Below, one piece after another: positions 34,953-44,623 of a stretch of 64,000 bases of DNA. The translations under genes and the position numbers were made by a program. Location of the stretch: positions 3,348,001 to 3,412,000 of the forward strand of contig NC_018721.1 of NCBI RefSeq assembly GCF_000153485.2, written 5' to 3'. The notes under the pieces are model-generated. The model saw only the letters and a program-made list of their open reading frames with translations, was not told the DNA's origin and made no database searches. The stretch comes from Psychroflexus torquis ATCC 700755. Its GTDB lineage: Bacteria > Bacteroidota > Bacteroidia > Flavobacteriales > Flavobacteriaceae. Position 1 is the first letter of the stretch; each line of letters opens with the position of its first letter.

Positions 34953-37547
34953 ATGCATTCTAAAAAGCAATCACCCACATGCTTCTTGCTATCAAAAGGA
35001 GTTTTACTTCTTATTTTCCCACTTTTTTTACTAAATATCAACGAAGTCAATGCTTCTCAAGACCCAGTCTGTGATGAAGTATCCATCTCCTTTCACGTTG
35101 ACGAAATCGGTACCACAGAAATTAATTCCGTTATATGCGGCGGTGACATTTATTTATCTGTTTCTGAAATTTTTGATTATCTAAAAATACAAAATGTTTC
35201 TACGAGTGACTTTAAGTTAACAGAGGGTTTTTTTATAAATCAAGAAAACACATATGCGATTAACCAACCTCTCCATCATATCATCTATAAGGGTAAGAAG
35301 ATTCAGCTAAAAGAAAATGACCTTATCTACACAACAAACAATCTGTATTTAAAAGAAGATTACTTTGGTTCAGTTTTTGGCCTTCATTGTGAATTTAACT
35401 TCCGAAATCTATCTGTTTCCTGTATATCTGACATAGAATTACCTTCTGTAAAAGCAGCAAGGCGAGAAAGAATGCGGCTAAATATTCAATCCTTACAGAA
35501 AAATTTTACCGCAGACACCACAATCGCCAGAGAACGGCCTTTACTAGACCTAGGCGTGGTAACTTGGGATATTAATTCTCAACAACATACAAATGGGTTT
35601 CAATTTAATCGGGCCTCTTTGGGACTTGGTGGCCTAATAGGTGGTGGAGAATTTATCGCCAATCTCAACTACAATGACACACAATCACTATCACTCAGAA
35701 ATCAATTTTACCAATGGCGTTATGTAAATAATGAAAATAATGTATTAAGGCAGGTTACAGTTGGTAAAATCAGAAACCAGTCTATTTCTTCCATTTTCCG
35801 TCCGGTGGTTGGTATTCAGCTTTCCAATCGCACTACTTATCTTAGAAATTCATTCGGTACCTATCTGTTAAGTGAATACACAAATCCTAATTGGACAGTA
35901 GAAGTTTATATTAATAATGAACTGGTAGATTACACAAAAGCAGATTCTACAGGCTTTTTTTCATTTGATATCCCACTTGTTTATGGAAACACCTCTGTGC
36001 GTCTTAAATATTATGGGCCTTGGGGTGAGGAAGAGGTCACCACTAGACATTTAAACATCCCATACAATTTTTTACCTACTGGCAAACTTGAATACAATAT
36101 TGACGCAGGTGTTATCGAAGACAGCCAAAAAAATATTTTTGCCAAGGCACAATTAAATTATGGACTCTCTTCTAAAATCACTCTAGAGGGTGGCATTGAA
36201 TTAAATACGGCAATTGAGAAAACCCCTTTAATTCCTTTTGCAAGGACATCTATACGATTACCCTATAACATTATCTTTTCTAGTGAATATTTACATCAAG
36301 TAGGCTACAAAGGAAACCTCAGTTACAGATCGGCTTCCAACTTTCAACTGGAATTAAATTATGTCAACTATGATAAAGATCAAGAGGCTGTTCTTTTTAA
36401 CGGAAGCGAAGAGCGTAGTGTTATTCTTTCCAAGCAGCTGCATTTTGGAAAATTTTCTGGATTTTCACGTTTGGTATGGCGTCAGAATCTTCTTCGTAAC
36501 ATGAGATATACCAATGCAGAATGGCTTTTATCTGGAAGAGCTTTTGGAGTTAATCTAAACCTTATCACCAATGCATATCTAAGCACCTCCTTAAATGAGC
36601 CAAGAGTTTTCAGTAGATTATCTACAACTATTAACTTACCAAAAGGCATTGCTTTTTCTCCCGAGATTCAATATGATTATAACGGTGGGAGAGTTAATTC
36701 CATCAGAGGAAACTTTAGAAAAAAAATAGGTGAAGATCTTTATGTACAGGCCTCCTGTGATCAAAATTTTAAATTTAATCAGTTTAATCTAAATATTGGT
36801 TTAAGTTTTGAATTAGGCTTTGCAAGAGGTAGTTTTTCCACCAACACAAGTAAATCTGGAACTTCCTTTTCTGAAGCATTGGGAGGATCTATGATTTTTG
36901 ATCCTAGTCAAAAGCGTGTAAAGTTTAATAATAGATCGTCCCTAGGACAAGGCAGTGTAAAATTTATTCCTTTTTTAGACATAAATCAAAATGGAAGAAA
37001 AGACGAATCGGAGCCCCAAATAGAAGGTGTCAAGGTGCGTTCTTCTAAAGGTGGAACCAAAGAGGTAACTATTGATGGGTCTACTATTTACCGAGGACTG
37101 GAGCCTTTTATAGATCATCATTTTAAACTGAATACGATTAGTTTGGAGCGTATTGACTGGAAACTCAAAAACCAAAGCTTAACTATTTTTGTCAATCCAA
37201 ATCAATTGAAAGTAATCGAAATTCCTATTGATGTTGTTGGAGAAGTGGCAGGTTACGTGTATAAATCAGGAACAGGTATGGGGAACATAAAAATCATTAT
37301 CAAGGATCATAAACAGCAAACCATTACACGTTTAATATCTGAGCCCGATGGCTATTTTAGTTTCTTGGGTTTAAAATCTGGAGCATACACTGCACAAGTG
37401 GATTCAAATCAACTTAATGAACTTAAATTGGAGAGCACAAAGACTTTTCATAATTTTAATATCGTAAATACCAAGAATGGAGATTATATGGATAATTTGG
37501 AATTTGCTCTGCGATCCTTAGGTGAAAATGATATGCCTACAAAATAA
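34953..37547 (+). CDS. Outer-membrane pilus usher, Bacteroidota type
   Basis: 864 residues. A signal peptide (VLLLIFPLFLLNINEVNAS) is followed by an N-terminal periplasmic domain (~25-150; ISFHVDEIGTTEINSVICGG, then DIELPSVKAARRERM), a beta-barrel made of amphipathic strands (~190-640), and a plug-like insert (WTVEVYINNELVDYTKADST, VRLKYYGPWGEEE, LNIPYNFLPTGKLEY) that corresponds to usher plug signatures. The C-terminus carries an EF-hand-like FLDINQNGRKDESEPQIEGV strand set and a carboxypeptidase-regulatory/SpaA-like module (GMGNIKIIIKDHKQQT..DGYFSFLGL). Together with the chaperone and two pilins it makes a complete four-gene chaperone-usher locus. Confidence 0.8.
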   Translation: MHSKKQSPTCFLLSKGVLLLIFPLFLLNINEVNASQDPVCDEVSISFHVDEIGTTEINSVICGGDIYLSVSEIFDYLKIQNVSTSDFKLTEGFFINQENTYAINQPLHHIIYKGKKIQLKENDLIYTTNNLYLKEDYFGSVFGLHCEFNFRNLSVSCISDIELPSVKAARRERMRLNIQSLQKNFTADTTIARERPLLDLGVVTWDINSQQHTNGFQFNRASLGLGGLIGGGEFIANLNYNDTQSLSLRNQFYQWRYVNNENNVLRQVTVGKIRNQSISSIFRPVVGIQLSNRTTYLRNSFGTYLLSEYTNPNWTVEVYINNELVDYTKADSTGFFSFDIPLVYGNTSVRLKYYGPWGEEEVTTRHLNIPYNFLPTGKLEYNIDAGVIEDSQKNIFAKAQLNYGLSSKITLEGGIELNTAIEKTPLIPFARTSIRLPYNIIFSSEYLHQVGYKGNLSYRSASNFQLELNYVNYDKDQEAVLFNGSEERSVILSKQLHFGKFSGFSRLVWRQNLLRNMRYTNAEWLLSGRAFGVNLNLITNAYLSTSLNEPRVFSRLSTTINLPKGIAFSPEIQYDYNGGRVNSIRGNFRKKIGEDLYVQASCDQNFKFNQFNLNIGLSFELGFARGSFSTNTSKSGTSFSEALGGSMIFDPSQKRVKFNNRSSLGQGSVKFIPFLDINQNGRKDESEPQIEGVKVRSSKGGTKEVTIDGSTIYRGLEPFIDHHFKLNTISLERIDWKLKNQSLTIFVNPNQLKVIEIPIDVVGEVAGYVYKSGTGMGNIKIIIKDHKQQTITRLISEPDGYFSFLGLKSGAYTAQVDSNQLNELKLESTKTFHNFNIVNTKNGDYMDNLEFALRSLGENDMPTK

Positions 37548-37884
37548 AATCTGAAATTATATGAAGGGTCCCCATTTTTGACGAAAAAGTGATGACGGCA
37601 GATACTATTCATAAGGGTCTCATGGAAAATTCTTTGCATTAGAAAGTGGTACTATTCAGTGAGAATTGCAGGGGAATGTTTTGAGAAGCTTATAGCACCA
37701 TTAATCGAACGTTACACCAGCTTGTCTATGGGAAGTAAAAGACCTTAGATTATATTGGGCAATCGGGCCTTATCATTAATTTTTTATCAATCGGCCTTGT
37801 AAAAGATCTGCTCAATAACCTGAATGGCTTAATGATTTTTGGTTTTTTCTAAAATGGTTTGTAAATACTTTCAATTAAAGGTTT
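37548..37884. other. Intergenic, unidentified degenerate sequence
   Basis: Short in-frame blocks (such as AGECFEKLIAPLIERYTSLS) suggest an old gene, but no family can be named. No RNA seen. Confidence 0.3.
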
Positions 37885-37992
37885 ATACCAAATTAGACCT
37901 ATAATGACGCAATAAATCGTTTCTTTTTCGCCTGCTTTTCATCAAAAATAATTCAATTTATTCATACGGCATTTAATAACTAAATTGGTATT
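37885..37992 (+). repeat. MITE-like repeat, copy 2 (internally deleted)
   Basis: About 108 bp with inverted termini ATACCAAATTAG and CTAAATTGGTATT. Shares GACCTATAATGACGCAATAA, TTTTTCGCCTG and TTTATTCATACGGCATTT with copy 1, but lacks the central CTGTGCTGAGC..GTCGTAGTATAA segment. Confidence 0.72.
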
Positions 37993-38034
37993 ACTTGTAT
38001 TCAAAAGATAAACGATGCTCTTAATTTATCCCAT

Positions 38035-38070
38035 AAAAAAAGGCTTGTACATCAGTACAAGCCTTGATCA
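38035..38070 (-). terminator. Terminator at the 3' end of the PUL
   Basis: On the minus strand AAGGCTTGTAC-TGAT-GTACAAGCCTTTTTTTAT: an 11-bp perfect stem followed by a T run, 17 bp after the stop of the last PUL gene. Confidence 0.88.
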
Positions 38071-38086
38071 TTAAATTAAAACTAGT

Positions 38087-39379
38087 TTAGTTTTTAATAA
38101 CTTTTACTGTTTTAAAGTAGTTGGCTTCATTCTCAATTTTAACAAAGTAAACACCAGTTGCTAATCCTTCAGAAGATATGACAGCTTCGTTAGCATCAAC
38201 TTTTTGGTCTAATACAAGATTACCCAGTAAATTATAAACTTTTACAGATGAAATATTTACACTTGTTTTAATATTCCAAACATTCCGAGTTGGGTTTGGA
38301 TATACTGTAAAGTCGGCTTGGCTAAATTGGTTGGTACTTAATGTTGAGTTTTGAGTTAATAGTACATTATCAAGATAAACTATACCATCATTGTCAACAC
38401 TATCATTAAGTGGACTCATCTTCCATTGGAAGAAAGCTGTCTCAGAAAAACCAAGATCAGTAAAAAATGACATAGGAATTTCAACTTTTACCCAAGTTCC
38501 ATTAACAACAGGCTCTTGAATACTTATTTGATATTTGTGTTCTGTAATTCCAGCATCATTACTAATCATAACGAAGTCAAATCCTACAACTCCAGCTCCA
38601 GCCCAATAATCAAATGATACAAAATCATAAGCAGAAACATCGTCAGGTCCGCCTTCACCTTGTCCCCAACCTGCAACACCAAAATTAAATTTCAATGCTT
38701 TATTCATATCATCTGATGGGTCTAGGTCTGGCTCTCCTGCTAAAACTCCAAATGAATAAACGACAGGGAATATAGTAGTAAAACCGTTGGTATCATTATA
38801 AATGCTATAAGTTTCATCATCTAGTGCAGTTGGCACTGGAGCCGCTACACTTGGTATAGGATCAACAGGTATAACTATTCCATTAGGACCAGTTATATCA
38901 TCAAAATAGTAAGTACCTAATTCCCCATTATTAAAGTCTGGAAAAAAAGACATTTTTGGATAGTCATCTGCTAAGTTAGGTCCAAAGTTAATTGAAATTG
39001 ATTGCCATCCTTGCGCGTTAGAATCAAAAGTTAATTCGACTGCTCCAGGTCCATTTGTAGCACCCTCTAATTTTAATAAATGTGTTCTCAAATCTGGAAC
39101 GGGAGACCAAAAATCAAATGTAATAGTGTTGGTAGCATCATCAGACAAATCTATATAGGTTGCCATAGTTATTGTAGCTCCGTCAAATGGCTGACCATTT
39201 CCTATTAACTCTAAAACCATATTTGAACCATCTGTAGGATCAATTACAACAGAAGTTATTGCACCATTAAAAGGTTCAAAAGTATCGTCCTCGGGAACTT
39301 CAAAGTCAAGAGGAAGTGTTTGTGCAAAAACCAGAGTACTGGTTAGCATCATCATAAGTAAAAATGTAATTTTTTTCAT
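38087..39379 (-). CDS. T9SS-secreted glycan-binding-like protein of the PUL
   Basis: 430 residues. Signal peptide (TSTLVFAQT), then two ~150-residue beta-sandwich modules: the first (LPLDFEVPEDD.., TYYFDDITGPNG) is related to the modules of the gene at 1-1354, the second (ALDDETYSIYNDTNGFTTIF.., YLDNVLLTQNS) resembles CBM modules with a W-rich face. It ends in a type A T9SS sorting domain (QADFTVYPNPTRNVWNI, ATGVYFVKIENEANYFKTVK). Expected to be exported through the Por/Gld system and anchored or released at the cell surface. Position at the end of a laminarin PUL suggests laminarin binding; no enzyme motif is visible. Confidence 0.8.
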   Translation of the reverse strand: MKKITFLLMMMLTSTLVFAQTLPLDFEVPEDDTFEPFNGAITSVVIDPTDGSNMVLELIGNGQPFDGATITMATYIDLSDDATNTITFDFWSPVPDLRTHLLKLEGATNGPGAVELTFDSNAQGWQSISINFGPNLADDYPKMSFFPDFNNGELGTYYFDDITGPNGIVIPVDPIPSVAAPVPTALDDETYSIYNDTNGFTTIFPVVYSFGVLAGEPDLDPSDDMNKALKFNFGVAGWGQGEGGPDDVSAYDFVSFDYWAGAGVVGFDFVMISNDAGITEHKYQISIQEPVVNGTWVKVEIPMSFFTDLGFSETAFFQWKMSPLNDSVDNDGIVYLDNVLLTQNSTLSTNQFSQADFTVYPNPTRNVWNIKTSVNISSVKVYNLLGNLVLDQKVDANEAVISSEGLATGVYFVKIENEANYFKTVKVIKN

Positions 39380-39597
39380 TGTTTTTAATTTATAGTTTAT
39401 AAAATTTAGTTATCCTTAAATATACCTTTATTTTTCTATTAATATCATAATTTAGAGCTTACAAAAAGCATACACTATTTTAGATAATTTATTTAATTTC
39501 GAACTTTGTAACTCCCTGCATTTACTCACTTTCAAAAGATAGATTTAAAATTTGTATGGTTTATGTATAGGTAGTAATCGTTTGACTTTAAGGCTAT

Positions 39598-40515
39598 TTA
39601 GTATTTAAGTTGTTCGTCCTTATCCCAAATTCCCCAATATGCACCAACATCACCTTCATCACCTACTTTCCAAGACTCATCAAAAGACGAGAAATAGAAG
39701 ACTTCAATGCCTGCTTTTTTACTCCATAACTGGGTATTTATAAAGTATTTTAAGGCATTCATCTCCGAGGGGTGTGCATCGCCGAGACTTTCCCCTTTGC
39801 TAGGCCAGCCGGTCTCTGTAATTATTACTTTTTTACCTTTTGCAGCATTTAAGGCTTGGCCATACATATGTTGCATATGGGTCAACGAATAGTCGTAGTG
39901 GCAACTTTCCCAAAAGGGATAACAGTTAGCTAAAATAACATCGCATTTAGCGGTTAACTCAGGATGAACTGTAAACTCATAATAGGCATCGACGTAACCA
40001 ACAGGAATATGTGATGGGATAGCAGCTCTCACTTCATCCAAGTGTTGCATAAGTTCTTCAATAGATAAATCGTTTCTATATAAAACTTCGTTACCTACGG
40101 CAGCAATATCCACCAAACCCTCATTGGCCATCTTGATTAAGCTATCTAGTTCTTCCCTGTTTTTCTCTTTGTCATCACTTAGCCAAGCTCCAACTAAGGT
40201 TTTTAATCCAAGTTGCTTAGCTACTTTTGGCACAAATTCATTTCCTTCAATACAGGAGAAGGAGCGTACCCACTTGACGTGAGGTTTTAAAATATTCATT
40301 CGTCTCAGTACTTGTTCTTCTGTAATATGATGTCCAGGTTCCTGTCCATCTTCATACATACTAAAGCACATGCCATGAAAACCTTGTGACATGATAGTCT
40401 TAAATACATCGTGAAGTTCTTCAGTGGTGTATTCTTTTAAAAAATTCTGCGTTTTTATAGACGCTAAAAATTTTTCTTGTTGTTTGGATAGTTCTTGTTC
40501 TTTTCTGTAAGTCAT
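39598..40515 (-). CDS. GH17-like beta-1,3-glucanase, cytoplasmic
   Basis: 305 residues without signal peptide. TIM-barrel of family GH17: the acid/base Glu is E143 in AAVGNEVLY and the nucleophile E234 in VIITETGWPSKGE; between them CDVILANCYPFWES and, near the end, EVFYFSSFDESWKVGDEGDV. It is a close paralogue of the GH17 domain fused to the MFS transporter immediately upstream, with near-identical motif spacing. Predicted to hydrolyse or transglycosylate short beta-1,3-gluco-oligosaccharides in the cytosol. Ends the main operon; a 218-bp gap precedes the T9SS gene. Confidence 0.88.
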   Translation of the reverse strand: MTYRKEQELSKQQEKFLASIKTQNFLKEYTTEELHDVFKTIMSQGFHGMCFSMYEDGQEPGHHITEEQVLRRMNILKPHVKWVRSFSCIEGNEFVPKVAKQLGLKTLVGAWLSDDKEKNREELDSLIKMANEGLVDIAAVGNEVLYRNDLSIEELMQHLDEVRAAIPSHIPVGYVDAYYEFTVHPELTAKCDVILANCYPFWESCHYDYSLTHMQHMYGQALNAAKGKKVIITETGWPSKGESLGDAHPSEMNALKYFINTQLWSKKAGIEVFYFSSFDESWKVGDEGDVGAYWGIWDKDEQLKY

Positions 40516-40518
40516 GTT

Positions 40519-43095
40519 TTATTTAAATTTAAGTTGTTCGTTTTTATCCCAAATTCCCCAGCGTTGGCCAACATCTCCTTCGTGATGAATCTTCCAAGAT
40601 TCATCAAATGAGGAGAAATAAAATAATTTAATATCTTCTTTATTCACCCAGCTGTTGACATTAATAAAATATTTCATGGCATTGTACCCTGAAGGTACAG
40701 CTTCTTCTGTATTTTCACCTTCACTTGGCCAGCCAGTTTCTGATATAATTACAGGTTTACCATTCGCTTTGTCCTTAATTAATTTATACATATCCCTTAA
40801 ATAAGAAGGCGAAATTTCTATAGCACTGCCTTCCCAGAAAGGGTAGCAATTTATTAGAATAACGTCGCATATATCTATAAGTGATGGATATTCGTTAAAG
40901 ATATAATAAGAATCAACGTAAGCCACTGGAATGTTAGGTAAAGCTTTTTTAACTTTTGAAATGTAATCCAGGACATCTTTTTCAGATAATTCTTCACGAA
41001 GAAGGACCTCATTCCCTACAACTGCTATATCTACAAACCCAGCTTTACCAAGTTCTATCAGTTTTTTTATTTCATTTTCATTTTGAATCATATTTGCACT
41101 TATCGAAGCACCTACCATAGTTTTAAGATGATTGTCTTTAGCTACTTTTGGTATATGTTCATTCCCATTTGTACAAGAGAAAGAGCGCACCCATTTTGTA
41201 TAAGGTTTAATAATATTAATTCGTCTTATAATTTGTTCTTCAGAAAGTATATCACTGGTATCTTGGCCATCCATATATGGGCTAAAGCACATACCATGCA
41301 TACCATTGTTTAAGTTTGTTAAAAATAATTTTTTGATCTCGTCAATTGATTTTCCAGAAAAATCGATATCATATTTTGGATTTGGTGCCCTCTGAATAGA
41401 ACCTAAAGACCATGGCTCCTGATTTTGGTAATACAAAGAACTGATTTGTCTTGGCTTAGGCTTACTGTTTCTTATTTTGAGCTCAGCGCCAATTCCTCTA
41501 ACTCGTTTTTCATCAAGATCATATTTCCACATCACAATAAAGGCTAAAGCAGCAGTTGATACTGGTAGAATAATATCAGCTATTCTTAATTGGTTCATCG
41601 TTTCTACAGTTTGGGTGACAGCACCCTCATCGAACCCAACTAAAGTTAATATGGCTCCTCCTAATACTAGCGCAATAGCTTGTCCTACTTTAACCATCCA
41701 CCAGTAGATTGCTCCAAAAGTTCCTTCTTTTCTTGGCAATCCATTTTCTAATTCATCTAGATCACAAACATCTGCTGTCATAGACATCATAAGGGTAAAT
41801 AAACCACCTAAACCAAAAGCCATAAAAGGAATAGGAACAAACATTAACCAAGGTGCACCTTGACTGATGTCGATGCTAAACCAAGACATCCCAATGCTGT
41901 CTAAGAAAGGATTTATCGCATTAAATATGGAGGCCACAAAATTATTTAAACCTTGACCAGCACTCGATGCGTTGAATTGAGCATTTAATGAATTATCAAA
42001 TCCCCACCACTTAAGTCCATAACCAACTATAGAAATTGCGGTAGATATAAGGAAGGCTTTGCGTTTTCCAAATTTATTTGCAATACTAGATATAATAGGA
42101 ATAACTAAAAATGCAGTAACTAGCGCGGTGATTGAAGCAAACCATGCAGGCCATGTTCCTGCTTGACCATAATCCCCATTATAAATATAAAAAACAATAA
42201 TAAAAAAACTGAATGAAGCCACCATTTGGAAACCGTTAAAAACAAGAAAAGTAGCACTGCATAATTTTATGAAAGGCTTGCATTTAGAAACTTGTACAAT
42301 CCCTTGAAACAATTCTTTGAAGCTAGAGGATAACGTACCCATGCTAATTTTTTTACGGTTTTCCATTTGTCCTGCATCCATTCCTTTACAGAATAGGGCT
42401 GGAAGAATACCCAATACAGCGCAAACCAGTCCTACCATTAATGATAATTGTCGGACTCCATTAGCTTGTAATTTTTCATTCGTTATTTTCTGTAATTCGT
42501 CACCAGTTAGTCCCATTTCGCCAATTGTTCTCAAGGCTACGTCACTTAATGGAAATACAGTAGGATCTGCGATAACTACCCAAAACCAAGGAACTATCAT
42601 CCAAGCAATTTGACCTATGGTATTTGCAAATGCCATTAAGCGCGTACGTTCATTATAATCTGGAGTCATTTCATAACCAAGACCTACTAATGGTGTGGCA
42701 AACATGGTATTACCAACTAAAAATACCAAAGACATTAAAAGAAAATAACAAAAGTTAAAGGTAACGGAGTTGTCTTCACTCAATTGGAATAAAAGGGCAA
42801 ACAATATACCACTCAAGATAGCCCCAACAAATATATATGGTCGCCTCCTTCCTAATTTAGATTTCGTGTTATCAGAAATAAATCCCATTATAGGATCAGT
42901 AATAGCATCAAATATTCGTGGCAAACCACCTAACAAGCCTGCTAAAAATGGATCCATACCGAATGCTGTCACCAAGAAAAACATGAAAACGGCTAAAGCT
43001 CCTGGTAATAAATTGAGTACTAAATGGCCTGCACCAAAAGCTGCCTTCTGTTTAATGGGAACTTTATCTTTTGCCAATGTTTTTTCTTGGGACAT
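40519..43095 (-). CDS. MFS/GPH-type sugar transporter fused to a GH17 domain
   Basis: 858 residues in one uninterrupted frame. Residues ~1-545 are a 12-helix glycoside-pentoside-hexuronide/MFS transporter: AFGAGHLVLNLLPGALAVF, FDAITDPIMGFISDNTKSKL, GRRRPYIFVGAI, and the later GLGGLFTLMMSMTADVCDLD followed by KEGTFGAIYWWMVK. After a short linker, residues ~568-858 are a full GH17 barrel with both catalytic glutamates (AVVGNEVLLREEL and VIISETGWPSEGE). In GPH transporters the C-terminus is cytosolic, so the enzyme would meet imported oligosaccharides as they emerge. 5 bp separate it from GH30 and 3 bp from the stand-alone GH17. Confidence 0.9.
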   Translation of the reverse strand: MSQEKTLAKDKVPIKQKAAFGAGHLVLNLLPGALAVFMFFLVTAFGMDPFLAGLLGGLPRIFDAITDPIMGFISDNTKSKLGRRRPYIFVGAILSGILFALLFQLSEDNSVTFNFCYFLLMSLVFLVGNTMFATPLVGLGYEMTPDYNERTRLMAFANTIGQIAWMIVPWFWVVIADPTVFPLSDVALRTIGEMGLTGDELQKITNEKLQANGVRQLSLMVGLVCAVLGILPALFCKGMDAGQMENRKKISMGTLSSSFKELFQGIVQVSKCKPFIKLCSATFLVFNGFQMVASFSFFIIVFYIYNGDYGQAGTWPAWFASITALVTAFLVIPIISSIANKFGKRKAFLISTAISIVGYGLKWWGFDNSLNAQFNASSAGQGLNNFVASIFNAINPFLDSIGMSWFSIDISQGAPWLMFVPIPFMAFGLGGLFTLMMSMTADVCDLDELENGLPRKEGTFGAIYWWMVKVGQAIALVLGGAILTLVGFDEGAVTQTVETMNQLRIADIILPVSTAALAFIVMWKYDLDEKRVRGIGAELKIRNSKPKPRQISSLYYQNQEPWSLGSIQRAPNPKYDIDFSGKSIDEIKKLFLTNLNNGMHGMCFSPYMDGQDTSDILSEEQIIRRINIIKPYTKWVRSFSCTNGNEHIPKVAKDNHLKTMVGASISANMIQNENEIKKLIELGKAGFVDIAVVGNEVLLREELSEKDVLDYISKVKKALPNIPVAYVDSYYIFNEYPSLIDICDVILINCYPFWEGSAIEISPSYLRDMYKLIKDKANGKPVIISETGWPSEGENTEEAVPSGYNAMKYFINVNSWVNKEDIKLFYFSSFDESWKIHHEGDVGQRWGIWDKNEQLKFK

Positions 43096-43100
43096 AAGGC

Positions 43101-44600
43101 TTATTTTTTAGGTTTTAATACAATAGTTTGAATGGCTTGAGGGCTTATAGAAACTACTTGTTCTGCTTCTTTCATACTAAGTTCAAATACTTTTTCTTCT
43201 TCTGAAGGGTTAAAAACGATAACGATATGACTTCCATCTGGATTTGTGGCAGCGCTCACTTGCAAGTCTTTATCTGTAGATTCGAAATCAATTCGTTTCG
43301 CACCTGGTCTTATGTATTTACTGAAATGAGCCATGGTGTAATAGAGTGGGGTAAAATAGACTTCATCTTGATCAGGATCTACAATGACTGGAGCCACACA
43401 CCAGTTTTTAAACCAGTTAGGTCCACCTTGTCGGTCCAAGACCATATTCCAGTCGACCCAGCCATCAACCCAATTGTTCATACATCCTATAATATCTCTA
43501 GCATAGCGATAAACAGGAACGTATTTTGGATGTAAGTGTTTTTGATCTTCGGGGGCCCAATCCCAACCCCAATCTGTCGCTTCTTTACTCCAATACCAGT
43601 CGTCATCTTTCCATTTAGGAACTTCGGAATCCACACAGGCTTCAGTTTGTATCAAGTATTTCTGGGGTGCTTTTTCATGTGCATATTGCAAAGCTTCGGG
43701 AAACACTTCAAAGGTACTTTCGTACCAGTGTATGGCAGTTCCATCATAATATTTAGCATTTTTCTCATTCTTATACATCACATCCACCCACTCTTTAATG
43801 CCTTCGCGATTTTGGTCATATCCTAAAATAATTTTATCGCCTTTACCGTCTTTTTCTAATTGAGGGCCAAGGTGATTGCTCACAAAATCAGTCATTTCTT
43901 CTGGGGTATAGTGCATGCTTTCCCAATTATTGCTATTACCATGTGGTTCATTTTCCACAGTAAAACCCCATATATCAATCCCTTCAGCCTCATAAGCATC
44001 AACATATTTAGAAAAGAAAAGAGCCCAAGTGTCGTAATGTTCTGGCTTTAATTTTCCACCAACCCACTCATTATTATCTTTCATCCAAGGTGGAGCAGTC
44101 CAAGGAGAAGATATAATTTTGAATCCTTCCTTTGAGGCTTCCATAGCCTCTTTAATCATAGGAATAATATCGTCTTTATCCTCTTTAATAGAAAAACTAG
44201 TCAGTAAGGTGTCGCCTTCAACGGGGGCATATGAATATTGACCTAAAGAGAAATCACTTGAGTTCATATGAGTTCTTGTTAACGAATATCGTGCACCACT
44301 TTCCGCAAAATAAGCATCGATGATTTTTTGACGGTTTTCTTTACTCAATCGATTCAGTAAATAAGCGGAAGATTCTGTAAATGATCCGCCAAAACCCGTA
44401 AAGGTTTGAAACGTTTTATCAGGGTTTAAATTGATTTTAGAAGTTGGTTTTCCTTCGCTAAAGACATCGACTTTAGAGAGTTTATTTCCACTTCTGGAGG
44501 TTTCAACAACGTCAACCTTTAAAGATTTTTCTGTTTCTATACAAGAACTAATCACCATGAGAGCTATTAAGTTTATAGATAAAATTTTCAGACTTTTCAT
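43101..44600 (-). CDS. GH30 beta-glucanase lipoprotein (probable beta-1,6-glucosidase)
   Basis: 499 residues with a lipoprotein signal (LMVISSCIETEK, Cys20). GH30 (beta/alpha)8 barrel plus C-terminal beta domain: FTGFGGSFTESSAYLL, SPWTAPPWMK, acid/base E218 in FTVENEPHGN, nucleophile E320 in YLIQTEACVD. The C-terminal side domain has KYIRPGAKRIDF and SPQAIQTIVL. GH30 enzymes in laminarin PULs remove beta-1,6-linked glucose branches; the specificity is inferred from context. The lipoprotein signal places it in the periplasm or outer membrane. Part of the operon GH149-GH17-GH30-MFS. Confidence 0.9.
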   Translation of the reverse strand: MKSLKILSINLIALMVISSCIETEKSLKVDVVETSRSGNKLSKVDVFSEGKPTSKINLNPDKTFQTFTGFGGSFTESSAYLLNRLSKENRQKIIDAYFAESGARYSLTRTHMNSSDFSLGQYSYAPVEGDTLLTSFSIKEDKDDIIPMIKEAMEASKEGFKIISSPWTAPPWMKDNNEWVGGKLKPEHYDTWALFFSKYVDAYEAEGIDIWGFTVENEPHGNSNNWESMHYTPEEMTDFVSNHLGPQLEKDGKGDKIILGYDQNREGIKEWVDVMYKNEKNAKYYDGTAIHWYESTFEVFPEALQYAHEKAPQKYLIQTEACVDSEVPKWKDDDWYWSKEATDWGWDWAPEDQKHLHPKYVPVYRYARDIIGCMNNWVDGWVDWNMVLDRQGGPNWFKNWCVAPVIVDPDQDEVYFTPLYYTMAHFSKYIRPGAKRIDFESTDKDLQVSAATNPDGSHIVIVFNPSEEEKVFELSMKEAEQVVSISPQAIQTIVLKPKK

Positions 44601-44623
44601 AAATACCGTTTTTTATGATTGGC

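Noticed and set aside
37548..37884. A gene in the region after the usher
   Set aside because: Translated frames show only short blocks interrupted by stops, with no recognisable family or start.
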